A DNA stretch of 20,309 bases from JBMNTU01 sp050945895 (GCA_050945895.1 JBMNTU010000032.1:1-20309); one strand, 5' to 3'; shown: positions 1-8,348, counted from the stretch's first letter. The notes: a model not told the origin generated them from the letters alone. Program-made: numbers and translations.

Positions 1-2
1 AA

Positions 3-1346
3 GCCATACTTTTGGACTATTTTGAGGGCCAGGAAAAAATCGACAGCGGCACACTTTATGTGGATGACCGACTTGTTGCCGATTCCACTAAAATCAATCC
101 GTCCAGCCTGGGTATTTATTCCATTACCACCCATCCGAATATTATGCCCAACCAGCCTATTGCAAACAGCCTGTATCTGCCTGTTAAAAAACACATCATT
201 TTCCAAAAAGAAATTGAGGTGCTGGTGCAGGACCTGCTGGATTCCCTTGAGATCGACATCCCCGTCGGAACGATCGGCAAGACGCTGCCCCATTCCAAAC
301 AGATATTGGTGGAGCTTGCAAAGGCCTACATCAGCAAGGCGCGGCTGGTGATCATTGACGTAAATTTCGCAGAGTTCACCAAGCGCGACTATACCGAGCT
401 TCTTGCGGTTATTAAGCGGCTGCAAAAGGCGGGCATCTCGTTTTTGTTTATATTCTACGATACGACCGATTTTATCCATATGATGGACCGGATGGTCATT
501 TTCCGGAACGGGAAAAACATTAAAACGCTTTATAAACCAGATTTCGACCCCGACCATATGAAAAGCCTGCTGATTGGAACAAAAGTTTCGGAGGAGGTCT
601 ATTACCACCAGCCTGCAGCAGACATCCCCCGCAGCCTGATCTGCGAGCTGCCCGGTTTCCAGCTGCCCATCCATACGGTAAAGGGTGAGATCCTCGGGAT
701 CGTCGACACCGATTACTATTTGAGCAAGGCGCTTATAGATACCTACCTTTTGGATAAGGGAAAGCTGCGCATGCAGGTAGAGCTGGAGGATCGGTCCTTT
801 TCTTTTAAAACACTCAAACAGGCCTACCAAAACAGGGTCGGGTTTACAATTAAGTATGAGCCTTACAGCGAGCTTTTTGACAATATGAGCCTTACGGAAA
901 ACATTGCCATGCTGGCGCTTGAGCGCGTATACAAGTCCCCCGTTAATGTTTCTTTTAACCGACATGCACATATCTTGTTCCGGGACCACGCCATCGACAT
1001 ACCCGAACACGACCGGGCCGAAATCGGCCAATATGTCAATTTTACGGGCTATAACCGCCAAAAAGCGCTCCTTGACCGGTGGACGGTCTTTTCGCCACGG
1101 CTGCTCATTTGTATCAAACCGTTTTCCAGCCTAGACCCGCTTTCCAAAAAGCTGACATATTCGTATTTTGACCGGTTTGCCGCAAACGGAACGACCATTA
1201 TTATCATCAGCAACGACCTCTCCGCCATTTCGCCGATTTGCGACCGTATGCTTATTGTGGGCAAAAGGAACATTACCGCCGTGCTGCAAAAAGAAGATAT
1301 TTTAGCCATGTTAAAATCCGGCGACAACCAAAAACCCCATGCCTGA
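3..1346 (+). CDS. Degenerate sugar ABC transporter double-ATPase protein (RbsA/MglA-like), 5' partial
   Basis: The frame is open to the left edge, so the N-terminus, including the first Walker A motif, lies outside the window. Numbering here starts at the in-frame TTG at position 12, which need not be the real start. The layout follows RbsA/MglA/XylG ATPases of sugar importers, with two nucleotide-binding halves (about 1-190 and 205-435). The key residues are eroded. In half one the signature region reads TLPHSKQ (91-97) instead of LSxGxxQ, Walker B reads LVIIDV (112-117) with Val in place of the catalytic Glu, and the H-loop position is Tyr149. In half two the Walker A region (around 227-240, GEILGIVDTDYY) has no GK[ST], and Walker B reads LLICIK (364-369) without Asp-Glu. 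The frame is intact over 1.3 kb, so this looks like a conserved pseudo-ATPase rather than a decaying gene. No transporter partner is visible. The fold assignment is fairly sure; the role is unknown. Confidence 0.8.
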   Translation, partial: AILLDYFEGQEKIDSGTLYVDDRLVADSTKINPSSLGIYSITTHPNIMPNQPIANSLYLPVKKHIIFQKEIEVLVQDLLDSLEIDIPVGTIGKTLPHSKQILVELAKAYISKARLVIIDVNFAEFTKRDYTELLAVIKRLQKAGISFLFIFYDTTDFIHMMDRMVIFRNGKNIKTLYKPDFDPDHMKSLLIGTKVSEEVYYHQPAADIPRSLICELPGFQLPIHTVKGEILGIVDTDYYLSKALIDTYLLDKGKLRMQVELEDRSFSFKTLKQAYQNRVGFTIKYEPYSELFDNMSLTENIAMLALERVYKSPVNVSFNRHAHILFRDHAIDIPEHDRAEIGQYVNFTGYNRQKALLDRWTVFSPRLLICIKPFSSLDPLSKKLTYSYFDRFAANGTTIIIISNDLSAISPICDRMLIVGKRNITAVLQKEDILAMLKSGDNQKPHA

Positions 1347-1355
1347 GGCATGGGG
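1335..1355 (-). terminator. Intrinsic terminator of the minus-strand operon, overlapping the convergent ABC gene
   Basis: A perfect 9-bp stem (CCCCATGCC at 1335-1343 and GGCATGGGG at 1347-1355) encloses a 3-base loop, which is the TGA stop codon of the plus-strand ABC gene. Read on the minus strand, the stem is followed by TTTTTGG, a usable U-tract, and it lies 29 bases after the stop of the aldolase gene. Read on the plus strand, the following sequence (CTGTTCGTTTCT) is a weaker T-rich tail, so the element may act in both directions. It marks the 3' end of the polysaccharide operon. Confidence 0.85.
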
Positions 1356-1384
1356 CCTGTTCGTTTCTCCAGTAAAAATTCCCT

Positions 1385-2023
1385 TTATTTTCGGTATTCG
1401 TTTACAAAAAACGAATGCATGGCGGCCGTATGCTCGTCGCTGACGATTTTGGGTTCGCCGATTGCTTTTGCCATATAATATACTTGGGCGGCTTTTTCCA
1501 GCGCCATGCTTACCTCAAACGCATAGTCCATATCCTTCCCTATGCAAATTGCGCCGTGGTTTACAAGCAGCGCTGCCAGCCGGGTTTCGCCCAGCCCTTC
1601 CAATACCGCATCCGCCAGCTCCATCGAACCGGGCAGCGCATACCGGCACGGGACGATTTTCTCGCCCAGCACCTGCGCAAACTGCTCTGTTACAGGCGGA
1701 AGCTCCATCTCCAGCGTTCCGAGCACAGTCGAATACAGCGCATGCGTATGTATGACCGCGTTTGCATCCGTGCGACGCTGCAGCGTGCGGATATGCATCC
1801 ACAGCTCTACGGTGGGCTTGCGCGCACCCTCTACATGGTTGCCCTCTGCATCGTATACCACAATATCGTCTTTGGTGCAGCTATCATAGGCCATACCGGA
1901 CGGCGTCAGGTAAATGAGGCCTGTTTTGGGGTCGCGCGCGCTGATGTTTCCCCAGGTTGAAACGGTCAGGCTTTGCCCCATCATGCGGTTTCCCGCATCG
2001 ATGACCAGTTGTTTATAATCCAT
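1385..2023 (-). CDS. Class II aldolase/adducin family protein (L-fuculose-phosphate aldolase-like)
   Basis: This 212-residue protein has the length and motifs of zinc-dependent class II aldolases and epimerases (FucA, AraD, RhaD-like), which cleave ketose 1-phosphates such as fuculose-1-phosphate to dihydroxyacetone phosphate and an aldehyde, or epimerise ribulose-5-phosphate. The expected metal ligands are visible as His92 and His94 in IHTHA and His156 in NHG. Glu73 in the TVELWMH segment matches the catalytic acid of FucA. The N-terminal STWGNIS motif (22-28) is the usual phosphate-binding stretch. The ATG directly abuts the stop codon of the upstream phosphomutase gene, and a G-rich stretch (GGGGGG) inside that gene's 3' end serves as ribosome binding site. 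It is the last gene before the terminator. The substrate cannot be told from sequence, and it may be a metabolic passenger rather than a polysaccharide gene. Confidence 0.87.
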   Translation of the reverse strand: MDYKQLVIDAGNRMMGQSLTVSTWGNISARDPKTGLIYLTPSGMAYDSCTKDDIVVYDAEGNHVEGARKPTVELWMHIRTLQRRTDANAVIHTHALYSTVLGTLEMELPPVTEQFAQVLGEKIVPCRYALPGSMELADAVLEGLGETRLAALLVNHGAICIGKDMDYAFEVSMALEKAAQVYYMAKAIGEPKIVSDEHTAAMHSFFVNEYRK

Positions 2024-3730
2024 TTATCCCCCCAGCACTCCATTCATATCATTCTTGATTGCCGCAAACAGCCCCTTGCTTTGCTCTTCGTTTTTGCACC
2101 GCAGCGAATAATAGACCTTGAGCTTTGGCTCGGTGCCCGACGGACGGATGGTGATGGAAGAACCGCCGGCAAGCATCAGCCCGATGACATCGGACGAGGG
2201 CAGCAAAATCGCCTCTTTTTGCCCGGAAGCATATTTTACCTGCTCCAAATAATCGCACACGGCAGCGACCTCTACTCCCCCAACGGTTTTGGGCGGCGCT
2301 TTTCGTACGCTTTGCATAATTGCGTCCATCTTTTGCATGCCGGACGCCCCCTCGTATGCAAAGCTCTCCAGCTTATCGAAGTAATACCCGTATTCTTTAT
2401 ACAGCATGTCCAGCACATCTACAAGCGTTTTTCCCTGCGCTTTGTAATACGCCGCCATCTCGATAATGAGCATGGATGCGTCCACCGCGTCTTTATCCCG
2501 GACATATGCGCCCGATAAATAGCCATAGCTTTCCTCGAACCCAAAAATGTAGCGGCCTTCTTCGCCCTTTTGCTCGAGCACGCCAATCTGCTCTCCTATA
2601 AATTTAAAGCCGGTAAGCACGTTGTCGAGGGCTACCCCATGCGCATCCGCAACAGCCTGCGCCATTTCGGATGTGACGATCGTTTTGATGGCAACCGGTT
2701 TTTTGGGCATGGTTCCGTTTTGCGCTTTCATTTTGCATACAAAATCCAACAGCATAACGCCCATTTGGTTGCCGTTTACCAGTACATACCTGCCGTTATG
2801 CAGCACCGCCGTGCCCACACGGTCACAATCCGGATCGGTTGCAAGGACGATATCTGCATGTTCCTTTTCCGCCAGTTCAATTCCCAGCTGAAGCGCTTCT
2901 TTTTCCTCCGGGTTGGGGAAGGGGCACGTTGTAAACGCCGGATCGGGGTTTTCCTGCTCGCGCACCATAACCGGCTCTTTTGCGCCAATCATTTGAAGGA
3001 TTCGCCTGACCGGCTTGTTGCCCGCGCCATTGAGCGGCGAATATACGATCTTTAGCCCCGCCTGCGCAGTTTGGCCATATACGCTGCAATCGTACACGGC
3101 ATTAAAATAGCCGTCGATTACATCACTTCCAATATATTCAATTTTTCCGGCCGCAAGCGCATCCTCAAACGAGGTCGTTTTTACACCGTCGAACGGGTCG
3201 ATTTTTTCTATATGCCCCAAAATGGCCTTTGCGGCATCCAGCGTAATCTGGCAGCCGTCGCTTCCGTAAACTTTATATCCGTTGTATTTTGCCGGGTTGT
3301 GGCTTGCCGTTACAACGATTCCCGCACTGCACTTTAAAGCCCGCACCGCAAACGAAAGCATGGGAGTTGGCATCAGCTCGCGGTAGATGAACACTTTGAT
3401 TCCATTTTGGGCAAATACTTCGGCGGCGGTTTTGGAAAAGACGTCCGAGTTTTTCCGGCTGTCGTATGCAATAGCAACGCTGGGTTTTTCGTAGTTTTCG
3501 TTCAGGTAATCGCTGAGGCCCTGCGTCGCCTTGCGGACCGTATAGATGTTCATGCGGTTTGTGCCCGCGCCGATTACGCCCCGAAGGCCGCCCGTTCCAA
3601 ACGCAAGGTCGCGGTAGAACCGGTCTTCGATCTCTTCATTCTTTCCTTTGATTTGCTCCAGCTCCTCAGCCAGTTCGCTGTCTTCCGTCGCTTTTTCCCG
3701 CCATATTTCGTATATCTTCGTAAACTCCAC
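2024..3730 (-). CDS. Phosphoglucomutase/phosphomannomutase (PgcA type alpha-D-phosphohexomutase)
   Basis: The 568-residue cytoplasmic protein belongs to the alpha-D-phosphohexomutase superfamily and is of the length usual for PgcA-type enzymes of Firmicutes. Motifs appear in the family order: catalytic phosphoserine loop TASHNP (141-146, Ser143), magnesium-binding DPDCDR (299-304), sugar-binding GFEESYG (397-403) and phosphate-binding RPSGTEPK (529-536). It interconverts hexose 6-phosphates and 1-phosphates. Because manA and manC lie in the same operon, the likely job is mannose-6-phosphate to mannose-1-phosphate, but PgcA-type enzymes also handle glucose phosphates and the sequence does not separate the two. 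The start is a GTG at 3730, four bases after the stop of the upstream glycosyltransferase, with AGGTGG about nine bases before it. The next Met is about 60 residues in, after conserved sequence, so GTG is preferred. Confidence 0.92.
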   Translation of the reverse strand: MEFTKIYEIWREKATEDSELAEELEQIKGKNEEIEDRFYRDLAFGTGGLRGVIGAGTNRMNIYTVRKATQGLSDYLNENYEKPSVAIAYDSRKNSDVFSKTAAEVFAQNGIKVFIYRELMPTPMLSFAVRALKCSAGIVVTASHNPAKYNGYKVYGSDGCQITLDAAKAILGHIEKIDPFDGVKTTSFEDALAAGKIEYIGSDVIDGYFNAVYDCSVYGQTAQAGLKIVYSPLNGAGNKPVRRILQMIGAKEPVMVREQENPDPAFTTCPFPNPEEKEALQLGIELAEKEHADIVLATDPDCDRVGTAVLHNGRYVLVNGNQMGVMLLDFVCKMKAQNGTMPKKPVAIKTIVTSEMAQAVADAHGVALDNVLTGFKFIGEQIGVLEQKGEEGRYIFGFEESYGYLSGAYVRDKDAVDASMLIIEMAAYYKAQGKTLVDVLDMLYKEYGYYFDKLESFAYEGASGMQKMDAIMQSVRKAPPKTVGGVEVAAVCDYLEQVKYASGQKEAILLPSSDVIGLMLAGGSSITIRPSGTEPKLKVYYSLRCKNEEQSKGLFAAIKNDMNGVLGG

Positions 3731-3734
3731 TTTC

Positions 3735-5126
3735 TTATTCCACCTTGTCCATAATTTCTATTAATTTTTTCTTTGCAATATCATGCGAAGCATATTCTTC
3801 CAGATATTTTTTGCAGCCTGCACTTGCCTGCTTCCACTGCTCTTCATCATTATACAGCCGCAGAGTTTCATTCGCAAACGCTTCGGGCGCGTCCTGCGGC
3901 GACACTACCTTTTGGATGCTTTCCATTCCCTCTACGCCAACGGACGTAGACACCAGCGGCAGCCCATAATACATCGCCTCTACCGTTTTTCCCTTTACGC
4001 CCGCGCCATAGCGAAGCGGAACGACGCATACCCTGCATGTCTTGTAATAGTTTTGCAGCACTTCTTCCGTAACAAAACCTGTTACGTTTACATTTTCCCC
4101 CGAAAGCGCCAAAACCTCTTCCGGCGGGTTTGCACCCACCAGGTGCACTTTTATACCCGGAATGCGTTTTTGTATGAGGGGGAATATCTGCTGCACAAAC
4201 CAAATAGCGCCGTCCACGTTCGGCGCATGGCTGAAACCGCCCACAAACAGCAGCCCGCTTGTTTCTTCGTATGATGCGGCTCTTTGGGGAATGCGGTCGT
4301 AAAAAAACAACGGAACAACCGCCGAATCCACCCCGAACTCTTTTTTGATGATTTCCCGTTCTGCATCGCTGAACATAACGACACGATCCGCGCTTTGCAT
4401 GACTGCACGCTCGGCTGCCTTGCTCGTTTGCACCTGCATTGCAGCATCGTTCGCACCGCCTTCGTCCGCGGCGCGCAGCTCGCGCAGGAAATGCAGGTCG
4501 TGACCAAAATAAACAACCTTTGCGTCTGTGTTTTCTTTAATAAAATATAAAAAACGGTGCGCCACGCTGGGCCGGTGGATGACCGCCGCATAAAGCGCAT
4601 GGGCGTTTTCCAGTATCCATTGCTTCCACTGGTATTTATAATAGTCGCCATGCAGCACCTCGGCCCCCAGGCTGCGAAGCTGTGTTGCATACGGCTCGGG
4701 CGCCAAAAAATCGTTCCCCATAAAAACGACGTTATACCCGAGCTCCATAAGCAACTGGGTATATTTTAGTGTCGCCCTCGACCCGGCGTCCCTGTCTGGC
4801 CTGGGTACGCCCCGGTCTATCACCAATACATTTTTTTTGCCCGGATCGAGCCGCACGGCCGGCATATCGGGCTTTTCCGCAGGTTCATCCGGCAATGTTT
4901 TTTTAACGGACTGTTTGATTTTGGACAGCGGCTCGGTCAGCTTCCACCGTTTTGACTGGTAAACGCAAACAAGTTCGGCATTTACCCTGCCAAACTCATT
5001 CAGCGCATGCTCCAGCTCTTTTTCCAGATGAGCCACGTCCTGCTCATAGACAAAAACGCGGGATCGCAATATTTCGATCTGCCGCTTCTGGTCTTCTATG
5101 ATCTGTTTGTATTCTTTTTCGTCCAT
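3735..5126 (-). CDS. GT4-type glycosyltransferase with N-terminal coiled-coil stalk
   Basis: Residues 1-56 are charged heptad-like sequence and probably form a coiled coil. A short bridge, YQSKRWKLTEPLSKIK (56-71), resembles the W-x-x-T-x-P-L link found after such coils in many wall-polysaccharide glycosyltransferases. A GT-B catalytic unit follows. Its N-terminal part holds PRPDRDAGSR (108-117). The C-terminal nucleotide-sugar half carries FVGGFSHAPN (294-303) and RYGAGVKGKTVEAMYYGLP (372-390), where Glu383 matches the second Glu of the GT4 EX7E motif. No membrane segment or signal peptide is seen, so it should act on the cytoplasmic face. It sits between manA (15 bases) and the phosphomutase (4 bases). 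The ATG at 5126 has no clear Shine-Dalgarno sequence, so coupled translation is likely. Donor and acceptor are unknown. Confidence 0.88.
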   Translation of the reverse strand: MDEKEYKQIIEDQKRQIEILRSRVFVYEQDVAHLEKELEHALNEFGRVNAELVCVYQSKRWKLTEPLSKIKQSVKKTLPDEPAEKPDMPAVRLDPGKKNVLVIDRGVPRPDRDAGSRATLKYTQLLMELGYNVVFMGNDFLAPEPYATQLRSLGAEVLHGDYYKYQWKQWILENAHALYAAVIHRPSVAHRFLYFIKENTDAKVVYFGHDLHFLRELRAADEGGANDAAMQVQTSKAAERAVMQSADRVVMFSDAEREIIKKEFGVDSAVVPLFFYDRIPQRAASYEETSGLLFVGGFSHAPNVDGAIWFVQQIFPLIQKRIPGIKVHLVGANPPEEVLALSGENVNVTGFVTEEVLQNYYKTCRVCVVPLRYGAGVKGKTVEAMYYGLPLVSTSVGVEGMESIQKVVSPQDAPEAFANETLRLYNDEEQWKQASAGCKKYLEEYASHDIAKKKLIEIMDKVE

Positions 5127-5141
5127 AGTATACAGCAGCGC

Positions 5142-6062
5142 TTAAATACTGACTGCGAGAACAGTCCCTTCTCCGCGGAGCGTATATCCGCCCAATCCGG
5201 CGGGTATGAATACGGTGCTTCCCGGGTTCATTTGAACCGCCCTGTCGATCATAACATTTCCTTCTATACACATCAGGCAATGAAAACTCCGCTCGTCACA
5301 CAAAAGGTCTAAAATACCGTTGACGCGGAGCTCTGTTACAACAAAATCGCTGCAATCTATCCGCCCGTTTTCCCACTGCTGGCTGCCCGCGCCCGGCTTG
5401 ATGATGGCGGCGGCATCCTCCAAATGGAGCGGCCGCGCGTTTCCATCTTTGTCTGTGCGGTTAAAGTCGAAAATACGGTAGGTGATATTGCAGTTTGTTC
5501 CTACTTCAACAACTGTCATATCCTTGCCGATCGCATGTACGGTTCCCGGCTCGATATAGAACGCATCTCCCTTTTTGACCGGCACTTTTTTCAGCAGGTC
5601 TACGATGCTTCCGTCTTTGGCGCGCCGAATAAATTCCTCTTTGGTAAATTCCGTTCCTTCTTCCGTACCATAATATAGCCATGCATCTGGCCCGCAGTCC
5701 ACAATATACCAAAACTCCGTTTTGCCATACGGCTCACCCTGCCGCCGTGCATAAGCATCGTCTGGGTGCACCTGAACAGAAAGCCCGCTGCTGGAGTCGA
5801 TATACTTGATTAGCACGGGCAGTTCGTCTGTCTTGGCATTTGTTCCCAAAACCTGCAACCCCGCGCTTTGCAGGTATTCCGTAAACATACGGCCTGCAAA
5901 ATAGCCGTTTTCTATTCCGCACACACCGTCCCTGTGCGTCGAAAGCTCCCAGCTTTCAGCAATTTTTTCAAAATCTGTAACTTTATTATAGAGTTGTTTC
6001 AGCCTCGTTCCTCCCCACAGGTATTCTTTGAACACCGGGGTAAGGATCAGGGGATAAAGCAT
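5142..6062 (-). CDS. manA: Mannose-6-phosphate isomerase, class I
   Basis: The enzyme interconverts fructose-6-phosphate and mannose-6-phosphate, the entry step to GDP-mannose. It is a cupin protein of 306 residues, close to the short Bacillus-type class I isomerases. Zinc-ligand motifs are visible: QVHPDD (97-102 from the chosen start), KTEFWY (114-119) and EPGTVHAIG (171-179). The N-terminus LYPLILTPVFKEYLWGG is typical of the family. I chose the ATG at 6062 over an in-frame ATG at 6089 because GGAGG lies seven bases upstream of 6062. The extra nine residues of the longer form (MQENNGGNG) are encoded by that ribosome binding site and the end of manC, and they do not resemble the family. The gene follows manC by 13 bases. 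Confidence 0.93.
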   Translation of the reverse strand: MLYPLILTPVFKEYLWGGTRLKQLYNKVTDFEKIAESWELSTHRDGVCGIENGYFAGRMFTEYLQSAGLQVLGTNAKTDELPVLIKYIDSSSGLSVQVHPDDAYARRQGEPYGKTEFWYIVDCGPDAWLYYGTEEGTEFTKEEFIRRAKDGSIVDLLKKVPVKKGDAFYIEPGTVHAIGKDMTVVEVGTNCNITYRIFDFNRTDKDGNARPLHLEDAAAIIKPGAGSQQWENGRIDCSDFVVTELRVNGILDLLCDERSFHCLMCIEGNVMIDRAVQMNPGSTVFIPAGLGGYTLRGEGTVLAVSI

Positions 6063-6069
6063 TCCGTTT

Positions 6070-6074
6070 CCTCC
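6070..6074 (-). promoter_or_regulatory. Ribosome binding site deciding the manA start
   Basis: GGAGG on the minus strand, seven bases before the ATG at 6062. It lies inside the longer reading frame that begins at 6089 and so argues against that start. Confidence 0.8.
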
Positions 6075-6075
6075 G

Positions 6076-7107
6076 TTATTTTCCTGCATCTATTTGTTTG
6101 GCAATCTTGCCTATTTCTTCCGACCGGTCGTTTTTTGCAACAAGGATCGTATGCTCGCTTTCCACTACCACAAGGTTGTCTAGCCCAACGCAGACGATGC
6201 GCTTTTCGCCATTGATGTAGCAATTGGTAGTATCGACAGCAATAACATCTCCTTTTATTACGTTTCCGGCAGCGTCCTGCTTGCTTTCGTCATGCAGGCT
6301 TTTGAACCCGCCCACATCGCTCCAGCCAAAGACTGCGGGTACACACACCGCCTTTTGGGTATGCTCCATAATTGCATAGTCGATGGATATGGAAGGCGTA
6401 TTTTGAAACGCTATGGCAATCGCATCCATATCGTCTGGGTCTATACCCGAAAAACACTTCCACACGTCCGGGCAATGCTTCTCAAACTCGTCAATGATCA
6501 CTTGTGCCGTAAAAATGAACATTCCGCTGTTCCACAGGTAGTTGCGTGCTTCAATAAACCGCTCTGCCGTTTCTGCGTCCGGCTTTTCTCTAAAAGCGGC
6601 AACCTTCATGACCGAACGGTTGGGCGTATACTCCATACTGTCTATTTCAATATAGCCATAGCCCGTTTCCGGCCAGGTGGGCACGATTCCAAACGTTACG
6701 ATCTTGCCGTCCCGGGCGGCTTCGATTGCCGTATCCAGCGCAATAAGAAACGAATATTCGTCTTTTATGGCATGGTCTGAGGGCATAACGACCATGGCGG
6801 CATCGCCGCCGCAGTCCTTCTGGATTTTGTAGGCCGCCCACAAAAGGCAGGGCGCCGTATTCTTCGCGCAGGGCTCGCAAAGCACGTTCACTTCGCTTCC
6901 GAATTCCTCTTCTGCCAGCGCACGATATTTTTCGCCTGTTAATACATATTGATTTTTGAGCGGCACCCGCTTTTTGATGCGGTTGCTCGTTTCTACGATC
7001 ATGCTGTCTTCCGAAAACAATTTTAAAAACTGTTTTGGTATATCCGCATCCGAAAGCGGCCACAGCCGCGTTCCCGACCCTCCTGCCAGTATTACACTAG
7101 AGACCAT
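6076..7107 (-). CDS. manC: Mannose-1-phosphate guanylyltransferase
   Basis: This 343-residue nucleotidyltransferase makes GDP-mannose from mannose-1-phosphate and GTP. The nucleotide-binding signature LAGGSGTRLWPLS (7-19) is followed by PKQF (24-27), MPSDH (108-112), ETGYGYIE (147-154), FREKPD (172-177) and YLWNSGMF (190-197), all expected in GDP-mannose pyrophosphorylases. It lacks the C-terminal cupin isomerase domain of the bifunctional ManC/AlgA enzymes (about 470-480 residues), which agrees with a separate manA just downstream. The ATG at 7107 is preceded by AGGAG at seven bases, 14 bases after the stop of the upstream glycosyltransferase. With ManA and the phosphomutase it completes the GDP-mannose route, the likely donor supply for several glycosyltransferases in the operon. 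Confidence 0.94.
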   Translation of the reverse strand: MVSSVILAGGSGTRLWPLSDADIPKQFLKLFSEDSMIVETSNRIKKRVPLKNQYVLTGEKYRALAEEEFGSEVNVLCEPCAKNTAPCLLWAAYKIQKDCGGDAAMVVMPSDHAIKDEYSFLIALDTAIEAARDGKIVTFGIVPTWPETGYGYIEIDSMEYTPNRSVMKVAAFREKPDAETAERFIEARNYLWNSGMFIFTAQVIIDEFEKHCPDVWKCFSGIDPDDMDAIAIAFQNTPSISIDYAIMEHTQKAVCVPAVFGWSDVGGFKSLHDESKQDAAGNVIKGDVIAVDTTNCYINGEKRIVCVGLDNLVVVESEHTILVAKNDRSEEIGKIAKQIDAGK

Positions 7108-7114
7108 TCACCTT

Positions 7115-7119
7115 CTCCT
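7115..7119 (-). promoter_or_regulatory. Ribosome binding site of manC
   Basis: AGGAG on the minus strand, seven bases before the manC ATG at 7107, in the 14-base gap after the upstream glycosyltransferase stop. Confidence 0.7.
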
Positions 7120-7121
7120 AA

Positions 7122-8348
7122 CTATATATTCAAATCTTCACATAAATATAACTCTTTACTGCACACGCCGTCAATCAAAAAGCAAAGTTTTTTTATAACG
7201 TCCTGCCAGTTGTAGTTTTGGCGCACATATTGTACGCCATTTTCGCACATTGCCTGTATGCTGTTTGTTTCATCCAGCAAATATGCCAGCGCAGACATAA
7301 ACTGCAGGCTGTCCTTGTAGTAAAGCCCGCTGTTGCTTTTTTCAATATGGCCCTTCAGCACTTCCGACCTGCCGTTTACCAGTGTTGGCACCCCGCATGC
7401 CATTGCCTCCAGCAGCGAAATAGACAGGCTTTCGTTTTCGGACGGCATAACAAACGCTTTTGCATTGCCCAAAAGCTGTAGCTTTTCGTTTTCTTCGACA
7501 AACCCCGTGCAGCTGATATCCTCACGCAGGGGGACGTCCATCCTCTTTTCCCCAACCAGCAACAGCTTTAGCGCGCCGCCGTAGCGCTCCTTGTACTGCA
7601 GGAACATTTCCACCAGACTGTTGCAATTTTTGGATTCGTCTATTCGCCCAGTATATACAATATACGGCCCATGTAAAGCATATTTGAATTTTGCTTCTTC
7701 TGCCAGAGGCTGTCGCCGCATAATATCGACGCCGCTGCCCACAACCGCAGACGCAATCCGCCCGTTACGAAAAAAGGATTGTACAAAATCCCGTTCTACA
7801 TCCGTCAGGTATATTATAGCACGCGGTATATTAAAAAGGAATTTAAAGTAATTGCACTTCCTTAAAGGTTCTTCGTCGTGCGCCGTTGGTACAAAAATAG
7901 ATTTTTCCGCCACCAACGGCATACAGCAGGTAGCGGTATAGTAATGATACCCAACAAAAATAAAAGCATCATACCTGCTTTGCTCTTCCTTGATAAACCG
8001 GAGCAGGCCCGGGCAGTATGGCCCAACCTCCCGCAGCCATGCGGCTGCAGTTTTCAGGTCGTGGTACGGATCGCCATAAACCTGCTGCGTAAGCCGGACA
8101 AGCTGAGCATCGTTTCTTTTCCGTTCGGACGCAAAGCGGTAAATACCTACGCCATCATCGTCATATTTTCCTTCTGCATATACATTTTTCCATGTATTGT
8201 AATCCGTTGCGCAGCTTGTTAAGACGTCGATATCGTATTCGCCTTTCAGCCTGTTTACATAGCCCCGGGCCAGCATTTCGGCACCGCCCACAATGCTGCG
8301 GCCATAGCGCTGCACAACAAAGCATATCCGTTTTTTCCTATGCGCCAT
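7122..8348 (-). CDS. GT4 family glycosyltransferase (paralogue of the next gene upstream)
   Basis: The product is 408 residues with a complete GT-B layout. The N-terminal half opens with ICFVVQRYG and a glycine-rich GGAE turn. The C-terminal half carries YTGRIDESKN and the EX7E motif ESLSISLLE (Glu306 and Glu314), followed by AMACGVPTLV, as in GT4 retaining enzymes. It resembles the 8338-9561 gene along its whole length, with shared stretches including CFVVQRYG, VLTSCA and VLKGH. A duplication is therefore likely. The ATG at 8348 is preferred to the in-frame TTG at 8366 because it follows AGGTGG at a workable distance and places KKRICFVVQRYG in register with the paralogue. It overlaps the upstream gene by 11 bases. 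No membrane segment or signal peptide is seen. The sugar added is unknown; GDP-mannose is a plausible donor by context only. Confidence 0.9.
   Translation of the reverse strand: MAHRKKRICFVVQRYGRSIVGGAEMLARGYVNRLKGEYDIDVLTSCATDYNTWKNVYAEGKYDDDGVGIYRFASERKRNDAQLVRLTQQVYGDPYHDLKTAAAWLREVGPYCPGLLRFIKEEQSRYDAFIFVGYHYYTATCCMPLVAEKSIFVPTAHDEEPLRKCNYFKFLFNIPRAIIYLTDVERDFVQSFFRNGRIASAVVGSGVDIMRRQPLAEEAKFKYALHGPYIVYTGRIDESKNCNSLVEMFLQYKERYGGALKLLLVGEKRMDVPLREDISCTGFVEENEKLQLLGNAKAFVMPSENESLSISLLEAMACGVPTLVNGRSEVLKGHIEKSNSGLYYKDSLQFMSALAYLLDETNSIQAMCENGVQYVRQNYNWQDVIKKLCFLIDGVCSKELYLCEDLNI

Noticed and set aside
6063..6089. Longer manA start at 6089
   Set aside because: The extra codons contain the GGAGG that serves the ATG at 6062, and the extra residues are not family-like.
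6076..7107. Bifunctional ManC/ManA-type enzyme
   Set aside because: The protein stops at 343 residues, before the cupin domain, and a separate manA follows.
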